Source: Burkholderiales bacterium (GTDB lineage: Bacteria; Pseudomonadota; Gammaproteobacteria; Burkholderiales; Burkholderiaceae_C). From it: a stretch of DNA of 64,000 nucleotides. The stretch is from the NCBI GenBank assembly GCA_947453625.1, contig CANGHK010000002.1, positions 1 through 64,000 on the forward strand, in the 5' to 3' direction. Shown here one piece after another: positions 38,644 through 47,591 of the stretch. The position numbers were made by a program, and so were the translations under genes. Every line of letters begins with the position of its first letter. The stretch's first letter is position 1. The notes below the pieces were generated by a model. The model did no database searches and had not been told where the DNA came from. It was given only the letters and a program-made list of their open reading frames with translations.

Positions 38644-39897
38644 TCAGCCGCCGGGCAGCAACAGCCGCCGCAGACCGCGCCATGACACCAGGTTGCCGGG
38701 ATTGCCCTTTTCCTCCAGCACCCTGGCCATGCCGGCCAGGATGCGCTCGCTCTTGTTGGCGCGCCAGATCAGCAGGTCGATCAGCCAGGGGTGGTCATTG
38801 ACCCGGCTGGCGCGCTGGTAGAGGTCGAAGCGGGGCTTGAGCGCCCGCAGCGCCGCCTCATAACCGGCGCGCGTGGCGGCCTCGGCCTCGGGACGGCCGC
38901 GCGCCTTGGTCAGCGCCTCGGCCGCCAGCAGTCCGGTCTCCATCGCCTTGCCTATGCCCTCGCCGGTGAAGGCATAGGTGCTGCCGGCGGCTTCGCCGGT
39001 GACGAGCAGGCCGGGCCGCGAGAAACGCGCGCCCTCCAGCGAGCAGCGCAGCGGCGCGCCCTTGATCTCGCCCAGCAGCGTGCCGCCGGACATCAGTTCG
39101 GCGGCCGGCGCATAGACCTCGGTGAAGGACTTGAACAACTCGCGCAGGTTCACGTCCTCCATCGTCGAGCGCCCGCCCCCCCGCTTGCCATGGCTCTGGG
39201 CCAGGCCGACGCCGATGTTGAACACGTCGCCCGGGCCGGGAAATATCCAGCCATAGCCCTTGCGCAACTGCTTGTGCCAGACCACGTCCAGCGCATGGCT
39301 GCGGGCCGCCATCACCGGGTGGTGCACATAGCCGCGCAAGGCCACGCCGGTGGGCGTGTGGCGGTCGCACAGCCCGGCGGCCATCAAGGCCCGCGGCACC
39401 GCGCCGGTGGCCAGCACCAGCCACCGCGACCGGATCTCGCACGGCCCCCGCAACGGAGACTTCAGTCTCGCCCCCACCACCGCGGCGCTGTCGCCCTCGC
39501 CGTCGAGCAACAGCGCCTCGAAACGCCAGGGCGCGAAGAAGCTTGCGCCGGCGCGTTCGGCGGCCCGCTTCAGGATGTCGTCGAGCACGCGCCTGGGCAG
39601 CACCGCCAGCTGGCCCGGCACGTCCACCCTGCCACCGCGCGGGCCGATGCAGGCCACATTCGGCAGGCTGCGCGCCTGCGACATCACCTCGCCATAGACG
39701 CCCAGGCGCTCCAGCGCATGGTGGGCATCCGGGATCAGGCCGTCGCCGCAGACCTTGTCGCGCGGAAAGTCGTGCTGGTCGACCAGCACCACCTGCAAGC
39801 CCTGGCGCGCCAGCCACAAGGCACAGGCACTGCCGGCCGGACCCGCGCCGACCACCAGCACTTCACAGGTCGAGGGCGGCGGAGGGGTCGGTGTCAT
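38644..39897 (-). CDS. FAD-dependent oxidoreductase, geranylgeranyl reductase family
   Basis: 417 aa, ATG at 39895-39897. The N-terminal FAD-binding motif is VLVVGAGPAGSACALWLA, followed by the family hallmark PRDKVCGDGLIP and the second FAD motif GLLVTGEAAGSTYAFTGEGI. Members reduce prenyl double bonds (BchP/ChlP, archaeal GGR) or act on other isoprenoids; the substrate here cannot be set. No bacteriochlorophyll genes flank it, so BchP is not claimed. Operon with the downstream amidotransferase. Confidence 0.87.
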   Translation of the reverse strand: MTPTPPPPSTCEVLVVGAGPAGSACALWLARQGLQVVLVDQHDFPRDKVCGDGLIPDAHHALERLGVYGEVMSQARSLPNVACIGPRGGRVDVPGQLAVLPRRVLDDILKRAAERAGASFFAPWRFEALLLDGEGDSAAVVGARLKSPLRGPCEIRSRWLVLATGAVPRALMAAGLCDRHTPTGVALRGYVHHPVMAARSHALDVVWHKQLRKGYGWIFPGPGDVFNIGVGLAQSHGKRGGGRSTMEDVNLRELFKSFTEVYAPAAELMSGGTLLGEIKGAPLRCSLEGARFSRPGLLVTGEAAGSTYAFTGEGIGKAMETGLLAAEALTKARGRPEAEAATRAGYEAALRALKPRFDLYQRASRVNDHPWLIDLLIWRANKSERILAGMARVLEEKGNPGNLVSWRGLRRLLLPGG

Positions 39898-40010
39898 GGC
39901 AAGGCGGCGGGATCTCTACTTTGATTGTAGGCAGGGCTTCTTCCGTGCTTGACCACCGTCAACGCAACAGCCCCGAGGCAATGCCAGCATCCAAAGCGAG
40001 GAGACTTGCC

Positions 40011-40400
40011 ATGCACATCCATCTCACGGCCGAGGACAGGCAGCAGATTGAAGCCGAGTTGCGGGCCAGGCGCGATGTCCTGGAAGGCCAGCGCAGCAGG
40101 CATCTGGACGGTGTCAGCCGTGCCGAGCACGCGCGCGAACTGCTGCTGCAAGACGGTGACGACGCGCCCCAGCGTGATGTCGACCGCGCGGTCGATTTCG
40201 CTCGAACCGACCGCGACGCGGTGGCGCTGGCCGAGATCGATATGGCGCTTGAGCGCCTGGCTGCCGGCCAATACGGCCTGTGCACCGATTGCGGCTCGGC
40301 CATCGCGCCGGCGCGGCTCAAGCTGGCGCCTCAGGTCTTGCGCTGCGTGGCCTGCGCAAGCCTGCTCGAGCGCGGTCGGCCCAAGCCGGCCACGCTGTAA
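40011..40400 (+). CDS. TraR/DksA family zinc-finger protein
   Basis: 129 aa, ATG at 40011 with GAGGAG about 8 bases upstream. An N-terminal helical coiled-coil part rich in Arg/Glu/Asp is followed by a C4 zinc finger: CTDCG and CVAC near residues 92-115. DksA/TraR proteins enter the RNA polymerase secondary channel and modulate initiation with ppGpp. It is shorter than DksA proper (about 150 aa), so it may be a paralogue with a separate role. Divergent from the FAD oxidoreductase. Confidence 0.9.
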   Translation: MHIHLTAEDRQQIEAELRARRDVLEGQRSRHLDGVSRAEHARELLLQDGDDAPQRDVDRAVDFARTDRDAVALAEIDMALERLAAGQYGLCTDCGSAIAPARLKLAPQVLRCVACASLLERGRPKPATL

Positions 40401-40483
40401 CCGGCGCGCTGCTCCGGCCTTGAATCACTTTTCGTCAACCCCCCAGTTGCCCGCGTTGCGCGCAGCCCCTCAGGAGGCATGCC

Positions 40484-40864
40484 ATGCCGCTGTTCCACGC
40501 CGTCGTTTGGGTCGGTCACGACAATGCCCATGTGTTGCAGTTCGACGCCGAACATGTGCAGGCCCAGAAAGTCAAGGCCCATCGACACTACACCCGGCAA
40601 CATGGCAGCGCGGTGCGCAGCGAGCATGAGTTCCTCGGTGAGTTGTGCGATGCGCTGGCCGGCATCAAGGAGGTGCTGATCACCGGATCGCACCAGGCGC
40701 AACTCGATTTCAAGCATTACGCCGAGAAACACCGCCCGGGCTTACTGGGACAGGTCGTCGGCTACGAATCGGTCGACCGCCCGAGCGAGAAGCCCTTGAT
40801 CGCGATGGCGCGCAAGTACTTCGTCAAGTTCGACCGCATGGCGGGAGGCGGGGCGGGGTGGTGA
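40484..40864 (+). CDS. Conserved protein annotated elsewhere as translational machinery protein
   Basis: 126 aa, ATG at 40484 with a strong AGGAGG seven to twelve bases upstream. Sequence MPLFHAVVWVGHDNAHVLQF, EHEFLGELCDAL and VLITGSHQAQLDF is like small Burkholderiales proteins called translational machinery protein, possibly related to bacterial eRF1/Pelota-like folds (recalled, not verified). Soluble, His-rich. It lies 83 bases after the DksA-like gene on the same strand. Confidence 0.7.
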   Translation: MPLFHAVVWVGHDNAHVLQFDAEHVQAQKVKAHRHYTRQHGSAVRSEHEFLGELCDALAGIKEVLITGSHQAQLDFKHYAEKHRPGLLGQVVGYESVDRPSEKPLIAMARKYFVKFDRMAGGGAGW

Positions 40865-40941
40865 GCGCGGGTACCTGCCGCTTGCCCACCGCCCGCTGAC
40901 CGGCCGGATCGAGTCACAAGCCCGTCGCAACGGGCCGGTCC

Positions 40942-43167
40942 TCAACGGCCCGATTGGCGCGCCTTGACCTTCTGCCGCCAGGCATGCAGCAGCGGCTCGG
41001 TATAGCCACTCGGCTGCTCCTTGCCCTTGAACACCAGATCCAGCGCGGCCTGGAAGGCCTCGCTCTGCGGGTTGCCGGCCATATTCTGGTAGGCCGGGTC
41101 GCCCTGGTTCTGGCCGTCCACCACGCCGGCCATGCGCTCGAAGGTGGCCCGCACCTGCGCCTCGCTGACGACGCCATGCTGCAGCCAGTTGGCGATGTGC
41201 TGGCTGGAGATGCGCAGCGTGGCGCGGTCTTCCATCAGGCCGATGTTGTGGATGTCGGGCACCTTGCTGCAGCCCACGCCCTGGTCGATCCAGCGCACCA
41301 CATAACCCAGGATGCCCTGGGCGTTGTTGTCTATCTCCTGCTGGCGTTCCTCGGCGCTCCATTCGGCTTTTGCGATCACCGGAATCGTCAGCAGCTTGTC
41401 GAGCAGGTCTTTGCGCACCGCGTCCTTGTCGCTGGCCGCGTCGGCGGCTTCCAGCGCCTGCTGCACCTGGCTGACATTGACCTGGTGGTAGTGCAGCGCG
41501 TGCAGCGTGGCGGCGGTCGGGCTGGGCACCCAGGCGGTGTTGGCGCCGGCCCTCGGATGGCCGATCTTCTGCTCCAGCATGGCGGCCATCAGGTCGGGCA
41601 TCGCCCACATGCCCTTGCCGATCTGGGCCCGGCCGCGCAGGCCGCACTGCAGGCCGACCAGCACGTTGCTGCGTTCGTAGGCGGCGATCCAGGCGCTGGA
41701 CTTCATGTCGCCCTTGCGCAGCATAGCCCCGGCCAGCATCGCGGTGTGCATCTCGTCGCCGGTGCGGTCGAGGAAGCCGGTGTTGATGAAGGCCACCCGG
41801 CTGGCAGCCGCGGCGATGCAGGCCTTCAGGTTGACGCTGGTGCGGCGCTCCTCGTCCATGATGCCGAGCTTGACGGTGGCCTCGGGCAGGCCCAGCAGTT
41901 GCTCAACGCGGCCGAACAACTCGCCGGCGAAGGCCACTTCGGCCGGGCCATGCATCTTGGGCTTGACGATGTAGACCGAGCCGCGGCGCGAGTTGCGCAC
42001 CATCTGGCCGACGGCGGGCTTCAGGTCGTGCAGCGCGATCGTGGTGGTGACCACCGCGTCGAGTATGCCTTCGGGGATCTCGCGCAGCGTGCCGGTGGCG
42101 TCCGTGTAGAGCACCGCCGGATTCGTCATCAGGTGGCCGACATTGCGCAGGAACATCAGCGAGCGGCCGTGCAGCACCACCTCGCCGTGGCCGGCGGGCG
42201 CTTTGTAGTGGCGGTCCGGGTTCAGGCCGCGGGTGAAGGTCTTGCCGCCCTTGGACACTTCCTCGGTCAGCGTGGCCTGCAGGATGCCCAGCCAGTTGGC
42301 GTAGGCCAGCAGCTTGTCCTCGGCGTCGACCGCGGCGATCGAGTCTTCCAGGTCTAGGATGGTCGACAGTGCGGCTTCCATCACCAGGTCGGTCACGCCG
42401 GCGGCGTCGCTCTTGCCTATCGTCGTGCTTCGGTCGATGCGGATGTCGATGTGCAGGCCGTTGTGCGCCAGCAGGATGGACGACGGCGCGGCCGCGTCGC
42501 CCTGGTAGCCGGCGAACTGCGCCGCGTCGGCCAGGCCGGTGTGGCTGCCGTCAATCATCGCCACCACCAACTGGCCCGCTTGCACGCTGTAGCCGGCGGC
42601 GTCGGCATGCGAGCCGGTCTGCAGCGGCGCGGCCTGGTCGAGCACGGCGCGCGCATAGGCGATCACCTTGGCGCCGCGCACCGGGTTGTAGCCGCCGGCG
42701 CGCTCGGCGCCGTCGGCTTCCGAAATCACGTCGGTGCCGTAGAGCGCGTCATACAGCGAGCCCCAGCGCGCGTTGGCGGCGTTCAGCGCGTAACGCGCGT
42801 TGAGGATGGGCACCACCAGCTGCGGTCCGGCCTGCAGCGCCAGTTCGGCGTCGACGTTGGCGGCGGTGGCCTGCACGCTGGCCGGCACCGGTTGCAAGTA
42901 GCCGATCGCGGTCAGGAAGTCGCGGTAGGCCGGCATGTCGGTGATCGGGCCCGGGTGCGCAAGATGCCAGCCGTCGATCTCGGTCTGCAGCCGGTCGCGC
43001 TCGGCCAGCAGCGCGATGTTCTTGGGCGCCAGGTCGGCCACGATGGCATCGAAGCCGGCCCAGAACGCCGCCGGCGTGATGCCGGTGCCGGGCAGCACGC
43101 GGTCGTCGATGAAGCGGGCCAGCGGGGTGGCAACCTGCAGGCGGTGGAGGGCGGTGCGTTCGGTCAT
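40942..43167 (-). CDS. glcB: Malate synthase G
   Basis: 741 aa, ATG at 43165-43167. Condenses glyoxylate and acetyl-CoA to malate. Family length is about 720-730. Visible: [35 protein letters not shown], the [14 protein letters not shown] active-site segment, [15 protein letters not shown] and [14 protein letters not shown] haloacid dehalogenase gene lies 39 bases upstream on the same strand, which suggests use of glycolate or glyoxylate from haloacetate-type compounds. Confidence 0.96.
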   Translation of the reverse strand: MTERTALHRLQVATPLARFIDDRVLPGTGITPAAFWAGFDAIVADLAPKNIALLAERDRLQTEIDGWHLAHPGPITDMPAYRDFLTAIGYLQPVPASVQATAANVDAELALQAGPQLVVPILNARYALNAANARWGSLYDALYGTDVISEADGAERAGGYNPVRGAKVIAYARAVLDQAAPLQTGSHADAAGYSVQAGQLVVAMIDGSHTGLADAAQFAGYQGDAAAPSSILLAHNGLHIDIRIDRSTTIGKSDAAGVTDLVMEAALSTILDLEDSIAAVDAEDKLLAYANWLGILQATLTEEVSKGGKTFTRGLNPDRHYKAPAGHGEVVLHGRSLMFLRNVGHLMTNPAVLYTDATGTLREIPEGILDAVVTTTIALHDLKPAVGQMVRNSRRGSVYIVKPKMHGPAEVAFAGELFGRVEQLLGLPEATVKLGIMDEERRTSVNLKACIAAAASRVAFINTGFLDRTGDEMHTAMLAGAMLRKGDMKSSAWIAAYERSNVLVGLQCGLRGRAQIGKGMWAMPDLMAAMLEQKIGHPRAGANTAWVPSPTAATLHALHYHQVNVSQVQQALEAADAASDKDAVRKDLLDKLLTIPVIAKAEWSAEERQQEIDNNAQGILGYVVRWIDQGVGCSKVPDIHNIGLMEDRATLRISSQHIANWLQHGVVSEAQVRATFERMAGVVDGQNQGDPAYQNMAGNPQSEAFQAALDLVFKGKEQPSGYTEPLLHAWRQKVKARQSGR

Positions 43168-43206
43168 GGTGGGCCTCGAAATGGGTGGCGGGTAACAGGT
43201 GACAGA

Positions 43207-43899
43207 TCAGGCGGAAGGAAAGAAGTCCAGCACATCGCGCAGGCTGCTGCCGGTGCGCGTGGGCAGGGTGTCGAGTTGTTCCAGCGGGCCGCCGGCGCGG
43301 TTCACCCACAACGTGGTGTAGCCGAACCAGGTGGCGCCGATGGCGTCCCAGCCGTTGCTCGAGACGAACAGGATCTTGCGCGCTGGCAAGGCCAGCGCGT
43401 CGGGCCCGAGCTGGTAGACGGCCGGGTCGGTCTTGAAGCGCTGCACCGGGTGGGCGCTGAGCACCGGGTTGATCAGGTCGGTCAGTCCAGCGCTCTTGAC
43501 CGCCACCGCCAGCATCTCCGGGTCGCCGTTGCTCAGGATGCCGGCGCGTATGCCGCGCTCGCGCAAGGCCTGCAGCACCGCGCGGTTCTCGGGGAAGGCC
43601 GAGAGGTGGCGGTACTGGTTCATCAGCCTGTCCTCGGCCACCGGGTCGAGCACCAGGCCGAGCTTGAGCGCCGCAAAACGCAGGCCGGCGCGGGTCAGGT
43701 CCCAGAACGGTCGGTAGCGCCCGCTCATCGAGGCCAGTCGGGTGTAGTCGATCTGCTTGTCGCGCCACAGCAGGGCCAGCGCCTCGCCCTTGCCGTTGAA
43801 CAGCTGTTCGGCCAGCAGACCGACGCTGTAGACGTCGAACAAGGTGCCGTAGGCGTCGAACAACACCGCTTCGGGCTGGGTCAGGGGGGTTTTTTCCAT
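43207..43899 (-). CDS. Haloacid dehalogenase, type II
   Basis: 230 aa, ATG at 43897-43899. An HAD-superfamily (S)-2-haloacid dehalogenase: nucleophile Asp15 in LFDAYGTLFDVY, then the conserved Arg/Asn region (YRHLSAFPEN), SNG in GILSNGDPEML, Lys in HPVQRFKTDP and the SSNGWDAIGA motif special to type II enzymes. Converts L-2-haloacids to hydroxyacids; chloroacetate would give glycolate. Operon with glcB and divergent from a LysR gene. Confidence 0.92.
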   Translation of the reverse strand: MEKTPLTQPEAVLFDAYGTLFDVYSVGLLAEQLFNGKGEALALLWRDKQIDYTRLASMSGRYRPFWDLTRAGLRFAALKLGLVLDPVAEDRLMNQYRHLSAFPENRAVLQALRERGIRAGILSNGDPEMLAVAVKSAGLTDLINPVLSAHPVQRFKTDPAVYQLGPDALALPARKILFVSSNGWDAIGATWFGYTTLWVNRAGGPLEQLDTLPTRTGSSLRDVLDFFPSA

Positions 43900-44034
43900 G
43901 GTGAGACCGGACTGTATTACGAATGCGGCCCGGCATTGAGCAAGGTCTTCGACATAGATTCATTACGAAAAACGACGCAATGCTGGCCTGGCCTGCCGGT
44001 TGATGTAGGAGTGATCTGCCTGTAATCTGACAAC

Positions 44035-44955
44035 ATGGATCAGTTGAAGCAGATTGAATCGTTTGTGGCGGTGGCCGCCAAGGGCAGCCTGACCGCCGCC
44101 GCGCTGGCCGAGGGTGTGGCGCCGGCGGTGGTGGGCCGGCGCATCGACGCGCTGGAGCAGCGGCTGGGCGTCAAGCTGCTGCTGCGCACCACCAGGCGCA
44201 TCACGCTGACGCATGAGGGCAGCGCGTTCCTGGAGGATTGCCAGCGCATCCTGGCCGACATCGTCAACGCCGAGGCCAGCGTGTCGGCCGGCGGGGTCAA
44301 GGCCAGCGGATTCCTGCGGGTGACGGCGCCGGCGGGTTTTGGCCGCCGCCATGTCGCGCCGCTGATGCCGGGCTTCCTGGCCGTGCACCCCGACGTCAAG
44401 CTCTCGCTCAACCTCAGCGACCGGGTGGTCGACATCGTCAACGAGGGTTTCGACTGCGCGGTGCGGGTGGGTGACATGCCCGACTCCAGCCTGGTCAGCG
44501 TGCGACTGGCCGACAACCGGCGGCTGTGCGTGGCCGCGCCGGCCTACCTCAAGCGCGCCGGCGTGCCGCGCCACCCGGGCGAGCTCGGCCGGCACGAGTG
44601 CCTGACGCTGTCGTCCGACGCCAGCCAGACCCGCGGCTGGGTCTTCCAGGTGGACGGCCAGGTGGCGCACCTGCGGCCCAGCGGCCGGCTGGACTGCAGC
44701 GACGGCCAGGTGCTGCACGCCTGGTGCCGGCAAGGCCTGGGCCTGGCCTGGCGCAGCACCTGGGAGGTCGAGAGCGACATCGCCGCGGGCAGCCTGGTGC
44801 CGGTGCTGGAGGACTTCGCCGCGCCGGCCAACGGCATCTACGCGGTGGTGCCGCAGCGCAAGCACCTGCCGCTGCGGGTGCGCTTGTGGATAGACTTTCT
44901 CAAGCACCATTACGGTGACGCCGCCTACTGGCGGCGGGCGCCGGCGCTGGACTGA
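44035..44955 (+). CDS. LysR family transcriptional regulator
   Basis: 306 aa, ATG at 44035. The N-terminal winged HTH starts MDQLKQIESFVAVAAKGSLT and contains RRIDALEQRLGVKLLLRTTR; the substrate-binding domain fills the rest. It is divergent from the dehalogenase-glcB pair across a 135-base spacer holding T-N11-A-like sites, the usual arrangement for a LysR protein controlling its neighbour; this is inferred from layout only. Confidence 0.92.
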   Translation: MDQLKQIESFVAVAAKGSLTAAALAEGVAPAVVGRRIDALEQRLGVKLLLRTTRRITLTHEGSAFLEDCQRILADIVNAEASVSAGGVKASGFLRVTAPAGFGRRHVAPLMPGFLAVHPDVKLSLNLSDRVVDIVNEGFDCAVRVGDMPDSSLVSVRLADNRRLCVAAPAYLKRAGVPRHPGELGRHECLTLSSDASQTRGWVFQVDGQVAHLRPSGRLDCSDGQVLHAWCRQGLGLAWRSTWEVESDIAAGSLVPVLEDFAAPANGIYAVVPQRKHLPLRVRLWIDFLKHHYGDAAYWRRAPALD

Positions 44956-44994
44956 CGGGGCTGGCGCCCGCCTGGGGTCCCAAGAGCCGGTATT

Positions 44995-45822
44995 TCAGCG
45001 CGCGGCGTTGAGCGCGCGCCGGGTGGCGTCGGCCACGGCCCTGGCGGCGGCGGCAAAGTCCGCGCCGGCCGAGGCATAGAGCACGGCGCGCGACGAGTTG
45101 ACGATCACCGGGCCGCTGCTGTGCCCGGCCGCGCCGCGCCAGCCCGCGCGCACGGTGGCCTGCGCATCGCCGCCCTGGGCGCCGACGCCGGGGATCAGCA
45201 GTGGCAGCGTGGGCGCCAGTTCGCGCACCCGGGCGATCTCGGCCGGGAAGGTGGCGCCCACCACCAGGCCGATCTGGCCGCCGCCGTTCCAGGGCCCGGC
45301 GGCCAGCCTGGCGATATGTTCGTAGAGCTTGTCGCCGTTCTGCAGCGTCTGCGCCTGCAGGTCGCTGCCGCCCGGGTTGCTGGTGCGGCACAGCAGGATC
45401 AGGCCCTTGCCGTCGTGGCGCATCCACGGCTCCAGCGAGTCCAGGCCCATCAAGGGCGACAGCGTCACCGCGTCGGCCTGGTAGCGCTCGAAGGCCTCGA
45501 CCGCGTACTGCGCGGCGGTGCTGCCGATGTCGCCGCGCTTGGCGTCCAGGATCACCGGCACCTCGGGCGCGACGCGGTGGATATAGGCCATCAGGCGCTC
45601 GAGTTGGTCCTCGGCGCGGTGGGCGGCAAAGTAGGCGATCTGCGGCTTGAAGGCGCTGACCAGGTCGTGCGTGGCGTCGACGATCGCCGCGCAGAAGTCG
45701 AAGATGCGCGCCGCGTCACCGGCCCAGGCGCCGGGGAACTTGCCGGGCTCGGGGTCGAGACCGACGCACAGCATCGAGTCGTTGCGGCGCTCGGCGCCCT
45801 GGAGTTGCTCGGTGAAGCTCAT
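44995..45822 (-). CDS. pyrF: Orotidine 5'-phosphate decarboxylase (type 2)
   Basis: 275 aa, ATG at 45820-45822. Last step of UMP synthesis. The catalytic Asp-Lys-Asp set is in VILDAKRGDIGSTAAQY (about residues 90-105). Length and the N-terminal SMLCVGLDPEPGKFP fit the longer type 2 family. Follows purB by 19 bases: a purine/pyrimidine operon. Confidence 0.95.
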   Translation of the reverse strand: MSFTEQLQGAERRNDSMLCVGLDPEPGKFPGAWAGDAARIFDFCAAIVDATHDLVSAFKPQIAYFAAHRAEDQLERLMAYIHRVAPEVPVILDAKRGDIGSTAAQYAVEAFERYQADAVTLSPLMGLDSLEPWMRHDGKGLILLCRTSNPGGSDLQAQTLQNGDKLYEHIARLAAGPWNGGGQIGLVVGATFPAEIARVRELAPTLPLLIPGVGAQGGDAQATVRAGWRGAAGHSSGPVIVNSSRAVLYASAGADFAAAARAVADATRRALNAAR

Positions 45823-45841
45823 CGCGCGCGGCCCCGCTGTG

Positions 45842-47218
45842 TCATACGCCGCGCGCCAGCGTCGCCGCCAGCCCGGTGTAACTGGCCGGCGTCATCGCCA
45901 GCAACCTGGCCTTGTCCTCGGCCGGCAGCGCCAGCGCGGCGACGAAGCCCTGCATCAGCTCGCGCGTCATCGGCTGGCCGCGGGTGAAGGCCTTGAGCTG
46001 CTCGTAGGGCTCGGGCAGGCCGTGGCGGCGCATGACGGTCTGCACCGCTTCGGCCATCACCTCCCAGGCGTGGTCCAGATCGGCGGCCAGCGCGGCCGGG
46101 TTGATCTCCAGCTTGTCCAGCCCGCGCGCCAGCGAATCCAGCCCCAGCACCACATAGCCCAGCGCCACGCCCATGTTGCGCAGCACGGTGCTGTCGGTCA
46201 GGTCGCGCTGCCAGCGGCTGATCGGCAGCTTCTGGCTCAGGTGGGTGAGCAGCGCGTTGCCCAGGCCGAAGTTGCCCTCGGCGTTCTCGAAGTCGATCGG
46301 GTTGACCTTGTGCGGCATGGTCGACGACCCGACCTCGCCGTCCTTGAGCCGCTGCTTGAAGTAGCCCAGCGAGATATAGCCCCAGACGTCGCGGCTCCAG
46401 TCGATCAGGATGGTGTTGGCGCGCGTCATCGCGTCGAACAGCTCGGCCATCGCGTCATGCGGCTCGATCTGGGTGGTGTAGGGGTTGAAATCCAGGCCCA
46501 GCCGCTCCTGCACCACCCGGCGCGAGAACGCCGGCCAGTCGTGGTCGGGGTAGGCCGCCAGGTGGGCGTTGTAGTTGCCCACCGCGCCGTTCATCTTGGC
46601 CAGCAGCTTGACGTCGGCGATGCGGGCGCGGGCGGTGACCAGGCGCGCCACCACGTTGGCCACCTCCTTGCCCACGGTGGTCGGGCTGGCGGTCTGGCCA
46701 TGGGTGCGCGCCAGCATGGCCTGGTCGGCCAGCGCCACCGCCATGGTCCGCAGCTTGGTGATGATGCGGTCGACCGCCGGCAGCAGCACCTGTTCGCGCG
46801 CGGCCTTCAACATAAGGGCATGGCTGGTGTTGTTGATGTCCTCGCTGGTGCAGGCGAAGTGCACGAACTCGCCGCGCGACTCCAGCTCGGCATGGCCCTT
46901 GAAGCGCGCCTTGAGCCAGTATTCGACCGCCTTGACATCGTGGTTGGTGGTGCGCTCGATGTCCTTGATGGCCTGGGCGTCGGCTTCGGAGAAGCGCAGC
47001 GCCAGCGACCGCAGGTGGCCGCGCGAGACCTCGGGCAGCGGCGCCAGCTCGGTGAAGCCGGCGTCGGTCAGCGCGATGAACCACTCGATCTCGACCTGCA
47101 CCCGGCGCTGCATCAGGCCGAACTCACTCATCAAGGGCCGCAGCGCGGCCACCCGGGCGGCATAGCGGCCGTCCAGCGGCGACAGGGCGGAGAGGGCGGA
47201 CAGGGTCGGAACAGACAT
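45842..47218 (-). CDS. purB: Adenylosuccinate lyase
   Basis: 458 aa, ATG at 47216-47218. Cleaves SAICAR and adenylosuccinate in purine synthesis. Visible: LSPLDGRYA at the start, TNHDVKAVEYWLK, FACTSEDINNTSHAL, ARTHGQTASPTTVGKE and the fumarase/lyase signature GSSTMPHKVNPIDFEN. The frame stays open upstream, but SVPTLSALSALSPLDGRY is the family start. First gene of purB-pyrF, divergent from the first caspase gene. Confidence 0.96.
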   Translation of the reverse strand: MSVPTLSALSALSPLDGRYAARVAALRPLMSEFGLMQRRVQVEIEWFIALTDAGFTELAPLPEVSRGHLRSLALRFSEADAQAIKDIERTTNHDVKAVEYWLKARFKGHAELESRGEFVHFACTSEDINNTSHALMLKAAREQVLLPAVDRIITKLRTMAVALADQAMLARTHGQTASPTTVGKEVANVVARLVTARARIADVKLLAKMNGAVGNYNAHLAAYPDHDWPAFSRRVVQERLGLDFNPYTTQIEPHDAMAELFDAMTRANTILIDWSRDVWGYISLGYFKQRLKDGEVGSSTMPHKVNPIDFENAEGNFGLGNALLTHLSQKLPISRWQRDLTDSTVLRNMGVALGYVVLGLDSLARGLDKLEINPAALAADLDHAWEVMAEAVQTVMRRHGLPEPYEQLKAFTRGQPMTRELMQGFVAALALPAEDKARLLAMTPASYTGLAATLARGV

Positions 47219-47591
47219 CGGGCAGCGGCGGTTCTGGGAAGGGCAGCACCCGACGCGCCAGGGCCGGTCCACCACGGGGAAACCGCTGATTTTAGGCTGG
47301 CGCGCTGGGAGCGGCCACCGGACGCCTCCCCGCCAGGTACGCCCTTGCTGTCCGCGAATGGCAGACAAATTTGTAACAATCGGCAGGCACGGTGCACGCG
47401 GGGGGGCTTCAAATGACAGGGCCGCAAGCCGCGGCCCGCTCGCTGCAGCACTGGGCCAGTCCGTCCGTTTTGCCAACTCCGGGAAGAAGCGCTTGAGCTC
47501 ATTGCCCTTGACCCCTCCGCCCTCGATCCGGCTCTTGCCGAGCCCGCCGCGCCAGCCTGGCCGCAGCCGATCCGGCCTCACGCTGCGCGCC
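47219..47591. other. Intergenic region and ambiguous 5' extension of the first caspase gene
   Basis: 373 bases between purB and the chosen start of the caspase-like gene. It must carry both divergent promoters. The caspase frame is open back to an ATG at 47358, giving an Arg/Pro-rich extension with no conserved look; a TTG at 47493 behind GGGAAGAAG is another possible start. The AT-rich patch at 47367-47380 stands out in this GC-rich stretch and may belong to the promoter. Confidence 0.5.

Noticed and set aside
38644-39897. Assignment of the FAD oxidoreductase as BchP of bacteriochlorophyll synthesis
   Set aside because: Only family-level motifs are visible and no photosynthesis genes flank it; the family has other substrates.
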